Origin: Nitrososphaerota archaeon | GTDB taxonomy: Archaea > Thermoproteota > Nitrososphaeria > Nitrososphaerales > Nitrosopumilaceae | Assembly: GCA_028867395.1 (NCBI GenBank) | Contig: JAGWGO010000006.1 | Span: forward strand, 1 to 21,263 | Length of the DNA stretch: 21,263 nt | Direction of reading: 5' to 3' | Shown here: piece by piece, positions 7,326-14,394 of the stretch | How the letters are laid out: every line of letters begins with the position of its first letter | Numbering within the stretch: the stretch's first letter is position 1 | Made by a program: the position numbers and the translations under genes | The notes under the pieces: model-generated | Database searches by the model: none | Seen by the model: only the letters and a program-made list of their open reading frames with translations | What the model was told of the DNA's origin: nothing

Positions 7326-7552
7326 TCTATTACAGTCATCGTAAGCGTAGAACGCACATTTTTGAGTTGCCTTATCTGGTTTGAGATGGTCTTTTTGAGC
7401 GTCTCATTGTCTGGTGCTTCTATCTTGACTACAAGGTCATATGCGCCATAAAGAACATAGACATACTTGACGTGCTCGATTGCTCGCACCTCTTTTAGCA
7501 GTTCATTTTCTTTCCCTAATTCTGCGTTAAGCAGCACAAACGCTATTGGCAT
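7322..7552 (-). CDS. Stand-alone Lrp/AsnC ligand-binding (RAM) domain protein
   Basis: This 76-aa protein is a single alpha/beta RAM (ACT-like) domain. It has IAFVLLNAELGKENELLKEV, the central VYVLYGAYDLVVKIEA strand-turn-strand typical of AsnC effector domains, and a C-terminal STLTMTVI strand. There is no DNA-binding helix-turn-helix. Such single-domain proteins are known to form dimers or larger assemblies and bind amino acids, sometimes partnering full-length Lrp proteins. The ATG at 7552 is preferred over the adjacent GTG at 7555; an A/T box near 7574-7584 lies about 27 nt upstream. Its stop overlaps the tiaS start (ATGA, 7322-7325), so the two are translationally coupled. No ligand can be named. 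Confidence 0.82.
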   Translation of the reverse strand: MPIAFVLLNAELGKENELLKEVRAIEHVKYVYVLYGAYDLVVKIEAPDNETLKKTISNQIRQLKNVRSTLTMTVIE

Positions 7553-7602
7553 CACTTGGTCTTGATAAGGTACAATATTAAATTTTGTGCGAGTTCGTTT
7601 GG

Positions 7603-7612
7603 TTTAAATTAA
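7603..7612 (+). promoter_or_regulatory. TATA box of dph2
   Basis: TTTAAATTAA is centred about 27 nt before the TTG start of dph2, consistent with a leaderless message. The divergent gap 7553-7633 also carries the minus-strand A/T box of the RAM-domain gene. Confidence 0.55.
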
Positions 7613-7633
7613 AAAAATAATCTTAGATAGCGT

Positions 7634-8629
7634 TTGATAGTAATAGATGAGAAAAGGATCTTCGATGAGATTCAAAGAAGAAGACCTGTATCAGTAGCTT
7701 TGAATGGACCTGATGGAATTCTGCCAAAGATACAGGAGACCGCCTCTAACATAATGGAAAGGTTTGGAATTCCAGCCTATGTTCTTGCAGATAGCTGTTT
7801 TGGCACATGCGACATGAACACAAATGGGGCAAAGGTGCTTGGTGCAGAGATTCTTTTCCACATTGGACACTCGATAAACTCTACGAGTTTTGGTGACAAC
7901 ATAGTTCTTGTGGATGCGTTTGACAACATCTCGTTTGAAAACATTGCAAGAAAATGTGTAGAAGAATTTAGAGGAAAGACAATATCGCTTGTAACAGACA
8001 GCCAGCACCTACACGAGGTTGACAAGGTAAGAACAATACTGGAACAGGGAGGAGTCAAAGTAAATGTAGGAAGGGGGAAGGGACAGCTAAACGACGGACA
8101 GGTTTTTGGTTGCGAGTTTTATCCAGTAATGGAGACAAGAGACAGTGTAGATGCTAACATATTCTTGGGTCAGAGCAACTTTCATGCTGCGGGAGTAGCA
8201 CTGTCAACAAGCAGGCCAACGTATGTTCTTGATCCGTACTTTAATGAGATAAGAGATGTGACAGAATTTGCTCAGACACTTCAGAAAAAGTCCATACTTG
8301 CAGTCTACAAGGCAGCCGAGGCAGAATCATTTGGCATCATTGTTGGATTAAAGGAAGGGCAGTTCTCAAAGATGGCTGCTCTCAAGTTCAAAAAAGAGTT
8401 GGAGGCACTGGGCAAAAAAGTCCAGTTGTTTGCCCTCACTGACATAACTGACGACAAGCTTAGAAATCTGAAAGGAGTTGATGCCTTTATACAAGTGGCT
8501 TGCCCAAGAATTTCAACTGACAACCACTTTCACAAGCCAGTTTTGTCTACTCCGCAAGCTAACGCACTTGTCAAGATACTAAAGAAGGAAAACGTAGAAA
8601 GTATTTTTCAGATTCCTCACTGGCTATGA
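7634..8629 (+). CDS. dph2: Diphthamide synthesis radical enzyme Dph2
   Basis: Dph2 transfers the 3-amino-3-carboxypropyl group of SAM to the conserved histidine of elongation factor 2, the first step of diphthamide formation, using a 4Fe-4S cluster. The 331-aa protein has the three expected cluster cysteines, one per repeat: FGTCD (Cys59), VFGCEF (Cys160) and VACPRIS (Cys290). An extra Cys55 lies nearby. Other family features are LNGPDGILPK and FLGQSNFHAAGVAL. The start is a TTG at 7634, 27 nt after an A/T box, and the N-terminus IVIDEKRIFDEI fits the family. csl4 follows on the same strand after 49 nt with its own A/T box. Confidence 0.93.
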   Translation: MIVIDEKRIFDEIQRRRPVSVALNGPDGILPKIQETASNIMERFGIPAYVLADSCFGTCDMNTNGAKVLGAEILFHIGHSINSTSFGDNIVLVDAFDNISFENIARKCVEEFRGKTISLVTDSQHLHEVDKVRTILEQGGVKVNVGRGKGQLNDGQVFGCEFYPVMETRDSVDANIFLGQSNFHAAGVALSTSRPTYVLDPYFNEIRDVTEFAQTLQKKSILAVYKAAEAESFGIIVGLKEGQFSKMAALKFKKELEALGKKVQLFALTDITDDKLRNLKGVDAFIQVACPRISTDNHFHKPVLSTPQANALVKILKKENVESIFQIPHWL

Positions 8630-8643
8630 CTATATCTCTTCAG

Positions 8644-8652
8644 ATATATGAT
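8644..8652 (+). promoter_or_regulatory. Possible TATA box of csl4
   Basis: ATATATGAT is centred about 31 nt upstream of the csl4 ATG, in the 49-nt gap after dph2. It could start a csl4-pheA transcript with a very short leader. Confidence 0.4.
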
Positions 8653-8678
8653 AAACGATTATAATCATCAAAACCTCA

Positions 8679-9242
8679 ATGCATGCATTGTCAAGCAAAC
8701 AGGCGCTTCCAGGAGACAAAATTGCAATAATTGAGGAATTTGAGACCGGTCAGAATACATTTGATGATGGTCAATCCATAAGATCTCTAGTAGTAGGGAC
8801 GCCTGAATTTGACAAGACAAACAGGATTGCCAATATTAGTGGAATAAAAAAACTAGGAGTGCCAAAACCTGGTAATATCATAGTGGGAAATGTATCTGCA
8901 CTGATGAACAACATGTTTGCAATAAACGTGGTTTACATAGATGGCAGGCCAACCCATGCTGGCCTTGAAGTCATTTGCCAAGCAAGAGGTGCCAAGAAGA
9001 GAATTCTTGTAAGAGTAGGAGACATCGCTGCAGCCAAAGTAATTAGTTTGCTAAACGGCGTGATTCATGCAGTAATCAGTGAACCTGAGCTTGGAGTGCT
9101 TTTTACAAAGTGCAACAGATGTGCAGGAAGCGTTGTACCGCTTGGCAGCAACGTAAAATGTGTAGATTGTGGATATATCGAAGAAAGAAAGCTCTCAACC
9201 AAGTTTGGAAACAGCGATTTTATAAAATTCGATTCTAATTAA
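8679..9242 (+). CDS. csl4: Exosome RNA-binding cap subunit Csl4
   Basis: Csl4 is one of the two archaeal exosome cap proteins; it binds RNA and recruits DnaG to the Rrp41/Rrp42 ring. The 187-aa protein has the N-terminal Csl4 domain (LPGDKIAIIEEFETGQNTFDD, about 10-30), a central S1/OB domain (GNIIVGNVSALMNNMFAINVVYIDG through RILVRVGDIAAAKVIS, about 65-123) and a C-terminal zinc ribbon with Cys145, Cys148, Cys161 and Cys164. Length is typical. The ATG at 8679 is clear. pheA starts 4 nt after its stop, so the two are probably co-transcribed, although the functions are unrelated. Confidence 0.92.
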   Translation: MHALSSKQALPGDKIAIIEEFETGQNTFDDGQSIRSLVVGTPEFDKTNRIANISGIKKLGVPKPGNIIVGNVSALMNNMFAINVVYIDGRPTHAGLEVICQARGAKKRILVRVGDIAAAKVISLLNGVIHAVISEPELGVLFTKCNRCAGSVVPLGSNVKCVDCGYIEERKLSTKFGNSDFIKFDSN

Positions 9243-9246
9243 AAAC

Positions 9247-10062
9247 ATGCTCAAAGTAGCATTTCAGGGGGAACGCGGTGCATACAGTGAAGCGGCGGCT
9301 ATGACTTTTTTCAGAGATACAATTGAGACTGTGCCATGTCCTACTTTTCATGAAGTTTTGGAATCAACAGAGATTGGCAAGACAGACTATGCCATACTGC
9401 CTGTTGAAAACTCTCTTGAAGGCAGTGTAGGGGAGAGCTATGATCTACTATTGACTACAAAACTCAGTGTTACAGGTGAGATCTATCACAGGATAAAGCA
9501 TTGCCTTATTGGATTTGATGGCTTGGAAAAAATTGATACTGTTTATTCCCACCCACAAGCACTTGGCCAGTGTAGAAAATTCATACAGGAACATCATCTC
9601 AAGTCCATCCCTACTTATGACACAGCAGGAAGCGTTAAGATTCTACTAGAGTTGAAAAAAGACAATATTTCGTGCATCGCAAGCAGAAGGGCTGCTGAGA
9701 TATACAAGGTCCCCATCATAAAGGAAGGAATCGAAGATAACTCCAACAACTACACAAGGTTTCTTGTGCTCACAAAGGGAATGTCTAACGGTACTGCAAA
9801 GGACAAGACATCAATAATTTTCTCAATAAGGCACACTCCTGGAGCGCTGTATAATGTGATTGAAAAGTTTCATGCAAACAAGATCAACCTTACAAAAATA
9901 GAGTCTCGTCCCACAAAGGCCACTCCGTGGGAATACAACTTTTACGTTGACTTTGAGGGAAATCAAAATGACAAAAACATTCAGGATGCGCTTGAAAAGA
10001 TAAAACCGAACACAATTTTCCTAAAGATCCTAGGGTCGTATCCCAAGGCAGAGCTGGTCTAG
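9247..10062 (+). CDS. pheA: Prephenate dehydratase
   Basis: PheA converts prephenate to phenylpyruvate for phenylalanine synthesis. The 271-aa protein has the bilobed catalytic domain (FQGERGAYSEAAA at 6-18, LPVENSLEGSVGESYDLL at 51-68, SHPQALGQC at 101-109) with the signature TRF at 170-172. A C-terminal ACT domain (about 188-265) has GALYNVI (199-205) and ESRP (219-222), the usual phenylalanine-binding elements, so feedback inhibition is expected. No chorismate mutase domain is fused. The ATG lies 4 nt after the csl4 stop. Its stop overlaps that of the convergent gene at 10059 by 4 nt. Confidence 0.95.
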   Translation: MLKVAFQGERGAYSEAAAMTFFRDTIETVPCPTFHEVLESTEIGKTDYAILPVENSLEGSVGESYDLLLTTKLSVTGEIYHRIKHCLIGFDGLEKIDTVYSHPQALGQCRKFIQEHHLKSIPTYDTAGSVKILLELKKDNISCIASRRAAEIYKVPIIKEGIEDNSNNYTRFLVLTKGMSNGTAKDKTSIIFSIRHTPGALYNVIEKFHANKINLTKIESRPTKATPWEYNFYVDFEGNQNDKNIQDALEKIKPNTIFLKILGSYPKAELV

Positions 10063-10523
10063 AATCCCCTTGGCTTTCTTAATGAAAAGGCTGCACTAAA
10101 TCCGATAATTAGGATTCCTGATGAGATGACAATCAAGTGGGTTGCAAATACTATAGGATCTTGTACTGCCTCCAGCTTTCCCGTTACATGTAGCGGAGAG
10201 TCGCCTGTGTTTGTCACATTGATAAAGTGTTTCCCATCCGCAAGACTGTACCAGTCAAAGCTTACCTCCTTTTGAAAGTCTTGATTTACCTGCAATCCAG
10301 TAGATGGCGTAGTCAAAGTCACATGGAATGAACTTCCTGTTACATTAAGAAGCTCATGAAAATGTTTCTGAGCATCAAATTGAAAGATATCAGGTTTGCC
10401 AATATCAACAGTATCGTTGACTGCAATTGCATTAGATACGAGCGACTGGATGAGGAAAAAAGATCCAATAGCTATTACAAATGCTCCGACGCCAATTCCT
10501 GTTGCAGTCTTTTTTGTAATCAC
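10059..10523 (-). CDS. Two-TM protein with an exported central domain, function unknown
   Basis: I do not recognise this 154-aa protein. A hydrophobic segment at about 11-31 and another at about 125-146, followed by a basic tail (RKPRGF), predict two membrane spans. The roughly 90 residues between them lie outside and look like a beta-rich domain (SFHVTLTTPSTGLQVNQ, KHFINVTNTGDSPLHVTG) with several N-glycosylation-type sequons. The start is a GTG at 10523. A TATA-like TTTAATATA (10546-10554, minus strand) centred 27 nt upstream supports it and an independent leaderless transcript, even though guaB ends only 32 nt upstream. It may be a thaumarchaeal envelope protein. Confidence 0.75.
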   Translation of the reverse strand: MITKKTATGIGVGAFVIAIGSFFLIQSLVSNAIAVNDTVDIGKPDIFQFDAQKHFHELLNVTGSSFHVTLTTPSTGLQVNQDFQKEVSFDWYSLADGKHFINVTNTGDSPLHVTGKLEAVQDPIVFATHLIVISSGILIIGFSAAFSLRKPRGF

Positions 10524-10545
10524 TGAATCGAGCTATATTTTGCTC

Positions 10546-10554
10546 TATATTAAA
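10546..10554 (-). promoter_or_regulatory. TATA box of the two-TM protein gene
   Basis: On the minus strand this reads TTTAATATA, centred 27 nt before the GTG start at 10523 and immediately beside the guaB stop. It suggests the small membrane protein is transcribed independently of guaB. Confidence 0.5.
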
Positions 10555-10555
10555 A

Positions 10556-11995
10556 CTACATCAGTTCAACGTCATGAGGCTGACTTTCTGCATATCCTGC
10601 AGTTGACATTTTTATAAATTCTGCATTCTGTTGCATTTGTGGTATAGTGTTTGCACCGCAGTAGCTTAGACCTGAACGTATGCCTCCAGTAAGTTGTTTT
10701 ATTATATCTACGACTGAGCCCTTGTATGGGACCAGCGCTTCAACGCCCTCTGCAACGTAATCGTTGAGATCATCACTCACGGCAACAGTTCCAGTCTCCT
10801 TTGACTTTCTGCCCAGTGCTGCATAAAATGAGGCCATTCCCCTGTAGATCTTGTACCTCTTGCCATTTTTCATTACATAGGAGCCCGGACTCTCGTCTGT
10901 TCCCCCAAGCAGGCTTCCAACCATGACAGTTGAGGCACCAGCTGCCAGGGCTTTTGTTGCATCGCCTGAGTTTCTGACTCCACCGTCTGAGATTATTGGA
11001 ATATCGTACTTTTTTCCCACTTGGGCACAATCAATCACTGCGGTGAGTTGCGGCACACCAGATCCTGTGATTACTCTAGTGATGCAGATAGAGCCAGAGC
11101 CCACACCTACTTTTACTGCGTCTACACCTGCCTTAATCAGGTCTTCTGCACCTTGAGATGTAGCAACATTTCCTGCAATCAGTTCACAGTTTGGAAATGC
11201 TTTTTTGATAAGCCTCACAGTATTGATTGCGTTATCGCTGTGTCCGTGTGCAATATCCACTACAATAACATCAGCGCCTGCATCAAGCAATGCCTCTGTC
11301 CTTTCCATAAAGTCGCCCTTTACTCCCACTGCTGCACCAACAAGAGGTCTTCCCTTCTTGTCCTTTGACGCATGTGGAAAGTTTCCTTCATTTATGATGT
11401 CCTTACTTGTTATCAATCCCTTTACGTTTCCACGATCGTCTAAAAGAGGTAGTTTTTCAATGCAGTTCTTTCGTATTAGCTCGCGAGCTTCTTGAATGCT
11501 TACTCCAGCCCTTGCGGTAACGACATCGCTTGTCATTACTTCCTTTACTTGTTTCTTCTCATCCGCTGGCTCTAGCATTGCAATGTCTCGTCTTGTCAAG
11601 ATGCCAATCAGTTTGCCCCCAGGTTCTGTGACAAGCAATCCCGAGACTAACTTTTCTCTCATGTTCTCGATTGCCTCTCGAACAGTCTGGTTGGGGCCTA
11701 TTGTGTATGGATTTTCAATTATTATGCTTCCTGAGCGCTTTACCTTGAGCACCTCAGTGGCCTGCTCCGATATTGTAAGAAATCTATGTATGATTCCAAT
11801 ACCTCCCTCTCTTGCTATCGCTACTGCCATTGCAGACTCTGTAACGGTATCCATGTTGGCACTGATGATTGGGATATTAAGCGATATATTGCGTGAAAGT
11901 TTTGTCTGTAGATTAGTTTGAGATCTAGTAGTTATGTTGGAGCGTTTGGGAACAAGGAGTACATCATCGAAAGTTAGTCCTTCCCTGATATCCAA
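10556..11995 (-). CDS. guaB: IMP dehydrogenase
   Basis: GuaB oxidises IMP to XMP with NAD+, the committed step to GMP; guaA, 2.4 kb away, does the next step. The 479-aa protein is a TIM barrel interrupted by two CBS domains (about 92-205). Key motifs are LTFDDVLLVP (7-16), SANMDTVTESAMA (45-57), VVDIAHGHS (245-253), GVGSGSICITR with catalytic Cys304, ISDGGVRNSGDATKALAAGA, and the flap YRGMASFYAALGRK. Length and order are standard. The start is a TTG at 11995; AGAAGG about 5 nt before it may be a weak ribosome-binding site. The DHPS gene ends 20 nt upstream on the same strand, suggesting co-transcription. Confidence 0.95.
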   Translation of the reverse strand: MDIREGLTFDDVLLVPKRSNITTRSQTNLQTKLSRNISLNIPIISANMDTVTESAMAVAIAREGGIGIIHRFLTISEQATEVLKVKRSGSIIIENPYTIGPNQTVREAIENMREKLVSGLLVTEPGGKLIGILTRRDIAMLEPADEKKQVKEVMTSDVVTARAGVSIQEARELIRKNCIEKLPLLDDRGNVKGLITSKDIINEGNFPHASKDKKGRPLVGAAVGVKGDFMERTEALLDAGADVIVVDIAHGHSDNAINTVRLIKKAFPNCELIAGNVATSQGAEDLIKAGVDAVKVGVGSGSICITRVITGSGVPQLTAVIDCAQVGKKYDIPIISDGGVRNSGDATKALAAGASTVMVGSLLGGTDESPGSYVMKNGKRYKIYRGMASFYAALGRKSKETGTVAVSDDLNDYVAEGVEALVPYKGSVVDIIKQLTGGIRSGLSYCGANTIPQMQQNAEFIKMSTAGYAESQPHDVELM

Positions 11996-12015
11996 TGAAA
12001 CCTTCTTGATTAGAT

Positions 12016-12888
12016 TTACAATCTGTTATAAGCCTTGCTACTTTTTAGCTTCTGCGAAATTTGTACCGCATCAAAAGTTGCCTTGACGTTATGCGTTCTG
12101 ATTACATCAACTCCATTTAGAACTGCAATCGTTTCTGCGGCAAGAGATCCTGCAAGTCTCTTGTCAGGATCTTTTTCTTTGAGAATCTCACCTATGAAAG
12201 ATTTTCTTGAGACAGAAATTAACATTGGGTAGCCAATCCTCACCGATCTGAGATTTTGTATAATCATTACATCTCTTTTGAGCCAGTCCGAATTTATCTT
12301 GGTGAAGAAAATGCCTTCTGCTCTTTTTCTGAAAAACCCTATTGCAGGATCTACTACTATCTTTTCTTTTGATATGCCAGACTTTCTTGCAATAGATATG
12401 CTATGACGTAGCAGGTTTTTTGCTTGTGTCACTTGATTTCCAGAAATTGGGGTTTTGCTAAAGGCGGAGACTATGACTGATGGACGATATTCTTCCAGCA
12501 CAGTCGTCATATTATTGTCATACTTTAATCCTGTAACATCGTTTAGTATCTCTACGCCTAGATCAAATGCGACTCTTGCCACGCTTGACCTGCAGGTATC
12601 AATCGATATTGGCAAACTAGATGCATTTTGAATTGCATGAATTGCCTTTGTAACCCTCTCAATCTCAGTCTTTTCTGGCACAAGTGTCTTCAGATAGGGA
12701 GCAGTTGACATGCCACCAACATCTACAAAGTCTGCACCATCACCTTCCATCTGTTTTACAATTTTGGCAATCTCCTTTTGTTCTGTGTAAACTGACTTTA
12801 TGTAAAATGACTCGGGGCTTGTGTTGATTATTCCCATTATTCGTACGGGATTTTTGCCCCCTATTGCTACCCGGCCAAGTTTACTCAT
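12016..12888 (-). CDS. folP: Dihydropteroate synthase homologue
   Basis: DHPS joins 6-hydroxymethyl-dihydropterin diphosphate to an aryl amine for folate- or methanopterin-type C1 carriers. The 290-aa TIM-barrel protein has MGIINTSPESF (about 18-28), DVGGMSTAP (56-64), ISIDTCRSSVA, EILNDVTGLKYD, VVDPAIGFF, ISVSRKSFIGEI and the end motif IRTHNV. The usual DxGGEST motif reads DVGGMST, so the Glu is replaced by Met. I favour the ATG at 12888 (MSKLGRVAIGG) because the family core starts soon after. An ATG at 12915 adds nine residues and is possible, with an A/T stretch near 12949-12958. The divergent mptE neighbour supplies the predicted substrate. Whether the amine is p-aminobenzoate or a methanopterin-type precursor is unknown. 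Confidence 0.88.
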   Translation of the reverse strand: MSKLGRVAIGGKNPVRIMGIINTSPESFYIKSVYTEQKEIAKIVKQMEGDGADFVDVGGMSTAPYLKTLVPEKTEIERVTKAIHAIQNASSLPISIDTCRSSVARVAFDLGVEILNDVTGLKYDNNMTTVLEEYRPSVIVSAFSKTPISGNQVTQAKNLLRHSISIARKSGISKEKIVVDPAIGFFRKRAEGIFFTKINSDWLKRDVMIIQNLRSVRIGYPMLISVSRKSFIGEILKEKDPDKRLAGSLAAETIAVLNGVDVIRTHNVKATFDAVQISQKLKSSKAYNRL

Positions 12889-12890
12889 AT

Positions 12891-12900
12891 GGTTTAATGA
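12891..12900 (+). promoter_or_regulatory. Possible TATA box of mptE
   Basis: GGTTTAATGA is centred about 28 nt before the mptE ATG at 12924, within the 35-nt gap to the divergent DHPS gene. The gap is so short that promoter elements of the two genes must interleave or overlap coding sequence. Confidence 0.4.
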
Positions 12901-12923
12901 CTGGTGTCTCGACATTTAGACTT

Positions 12924-13664
12924 ATGAGAGTGCAAGGTTGGGAGGGCAAATATAACGAGATCCTGCGTGAGTTTGGATTTAGCAAAAAAAATGACCTTCG
13001 TGCAGCCAAGTTTCTAAACTCGCTTCTTGATTCTAAGGTTTCCCTGGAGAAGCTGGAACACAAGATAAGAAATAAAACGGTATTTGTTATCGGTGCAGGA
13101 CCTTCTCTTTCATCATGTCTTGTATATATCAAAAAGTATAGAAACGTAACAACGATTGTAGCTGACGGAGCGGCCAAGGCCTTGATAGAGAATCATATTT
13201 CACCTGACATTGTAGTGACTGATTTGGATGGAAGTTTGGAATACCTCAAAAAAGCCTCCAAGCTAAATGCTGTGATGATAGTGCACTCTCATGGTGACAA
13301 CATAGGAACACTTCCAATTGCTTTGCTTTTTAGAAACTGTATTGGAACTACAGAAGGAAGGCCATTTGGAAAGATAAGAAACTTTGGCGGTTTCACGGAT
13401 GGTGACAGATGTGTCTTTCTTGCAAGATATTTTGGGGCAAAAAAGATAATCATGTTTGGAATGGATTTTGGGAAAAAAGTCGGTCCTTATTCAAAAGAGG
13501 GAACATATGATAAAAAAACAAAGATTGCAAAACTCAAAAAAGCACGCTCTCTACTAGAATGGCTTGCAGCAAAAGGAGAGTGTGAATTCTATACTACCTC
13601 TGAATTTATCAAGGGATTCCAAAAGAAGCAATTTGCTGACATTGAAGAGTTGGTAAAAAACTAG
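12924..13664 (+). CDS. mptE: MptE-type 6-hydroxymethyl-7,8-dihydropterin diphosphokinase
   Basis: Archaeal MptE (DUF115 family) activates 6-hydroxymethyl-dihydropterin as the diphosphate and replaces bacterial FolK. The 246-aa protein has FVIGAGPSLSS (about 54-64), VADGAA (79-84), PDIVVTDLDG (94-103), IVHSHGDN (119-126) and GGFTDGDR (155-162). These are the glycine-rich nucleotide loop and the acidic and His residues typical of the family. I start at the ATG at 12924; an in-frame TTG at 12864 would run into the DHPS coding region and has no support. It is divergent to the DHPS homologue that would use its product. The gene ends cleanly before a 155-nt non-coding stretch. Confidence 0.88.
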   Translation: MRVQGWEGKYNEILREFGFSKKNDLRAAKFLNSLLDSKVSLEKLEHKIRNKTVFVIGAGPSLSSCLVYIKKYRNVTTIVADGAAKALIENHISPDIVVTDLDGSLEYLKKASKLNAVMIVHSHGDNIGTLPIALLFRNCIGTTEGRPFGKIRNFGGFTDGDRCVFLARYFGAKKIIMFGMDFGKKVGPYSKEGTYDKKTKIAKLKKARSLLEWLAAKGECEFYTTSEFIKGFQKKQFADIEELVKN

Positions 13665-13819
13665 ATAGAGATCTAAAGATAACTGGTCCATTTTTGATGG
13701 AAATATGTTCGTGGATATACTTAACATGTTTAGCCGTTATTCAATATGACTCAATACCACGCTTAGCTTAACCTCAAACTCATTTGAATATTTATTATCC
13801 GTTCGTCAATAGTAAAAAC
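13665..13819 (+). other. Intergenic stretch before the coiled-coil gene
   Basis: These 155 nt are A/T-rich with no ORF or RNA fold that I can support. A TATA-like element is found only at the right end (13788-13798). Confidence 0.5.
13788..13798 (+). promoter_or_regulatory. TATA box of the coiled-coil gene / guaA transcript
   Basis: ATATTTATTAT is centred 27 nt before the ATG at 13820. It decides the start over an in-frame TTG at 13784 that would overlap the box, and is likely to drive guaA as well. Confidence 0.6.
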
Positions 13820-14389
13820 ATGGACTTTCACTCAGAAGACGAGATCCGCGATATCTTGGAGCTACGGGAATGGATCTCTGAAGAGATAGAAAAGCGCCAA
13901 AAGGAGATAGAAAGACTCACACAAAATATCAGAATTTTGGATTCACTGGTAAAACAATCAAGCTTTAGCAAGGCATCGCATCTGGCATCATCACCGCAAG
14001 CCAAGGCTAGTCCAAAACCAGAGATGGAAGAGACTACAGGTGTTATTCCAATTAAATCGCCAGACAATCAAGTAATAGCAAATGCTCATGTCACGCAAGA
14101 CGAACTTGTAATAATACCATCAGAGGAAGTTTCACTTGATATCGAGACACAGCCGTTCAAGTCATTTTTCCTTGGAAGAATAATTGGCAACATGGAAAGC
14201 CAGGACAATGCAGATGTCAAGAGCGGCAAGATTCCACAAAATACTGCAATAAGCTGCATGGTAAACAAGGATGGAACCAGAATTCGAGAGATACTGATAA
14301 AGAACTATAGACAGAAGGACAGGGTAAACGAGATAATCAATACAGCGACATGGTCGTTTGCGCGAATGATCGAAAACTCGAGAAAGTGA
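13820..14389 (+). CDS. Coiled-coil protein of unknown function upstream of guaA
   Basis: I do not recognise a named family. The 189-aa protein has a charged N-terminal helix with heptad-like spacing (about 5-45, rich in Glu, Arg and Ile). A low-complexity Ser/Ala/Pro/Lys linker (about 46-70) follows. The compact C-terminal part (about 90-185) has an apparent strand VISxx-type core (AISCMVNKDGTRIREILIKN) followed by a helix ending WSFARMIENSRK. No signal peptide or membrane segment is seen. The ATG at 13820 is set by the TATA box 27 nt upstream. guaA begins 5 nt after its stop, so the two are almost certainly one transcript. The coiled coil suggests an oligomeric or scaffold protein, which is inference only. 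Confidence 0.75.
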   Translation: MDFHSEDEIRDILELREWISEEIEKRQKEIERLTQNIRILDSLVKQSSFSKASHLASSPQAKASPKPEMEETTGVIPIKSPDNQVIANAHVTQDELVIIPSEEVSLDIETQPFKSFFLGRIIGNMESQDNADVKSGKIPQNTAISCMVNKDGTRIREILIKNYRQKDRVNEIINTATWSFARMIENSRK

Positions 14390-14394
14390 AATAC

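Noticed and set aside
12864..12923. TTG-initiated N-terminal extension of mptE
   Set aside because: It runs into the DHPS coding region on the other strand, and the family-like N-terminus and A/T box point to the ATG at 12924.
14350..14394. Upstream extension of guaA
   Set aside because: It overlaps the end of the coiled-coil gene and precedes the conserved start MDKIIVLDFGSQ.
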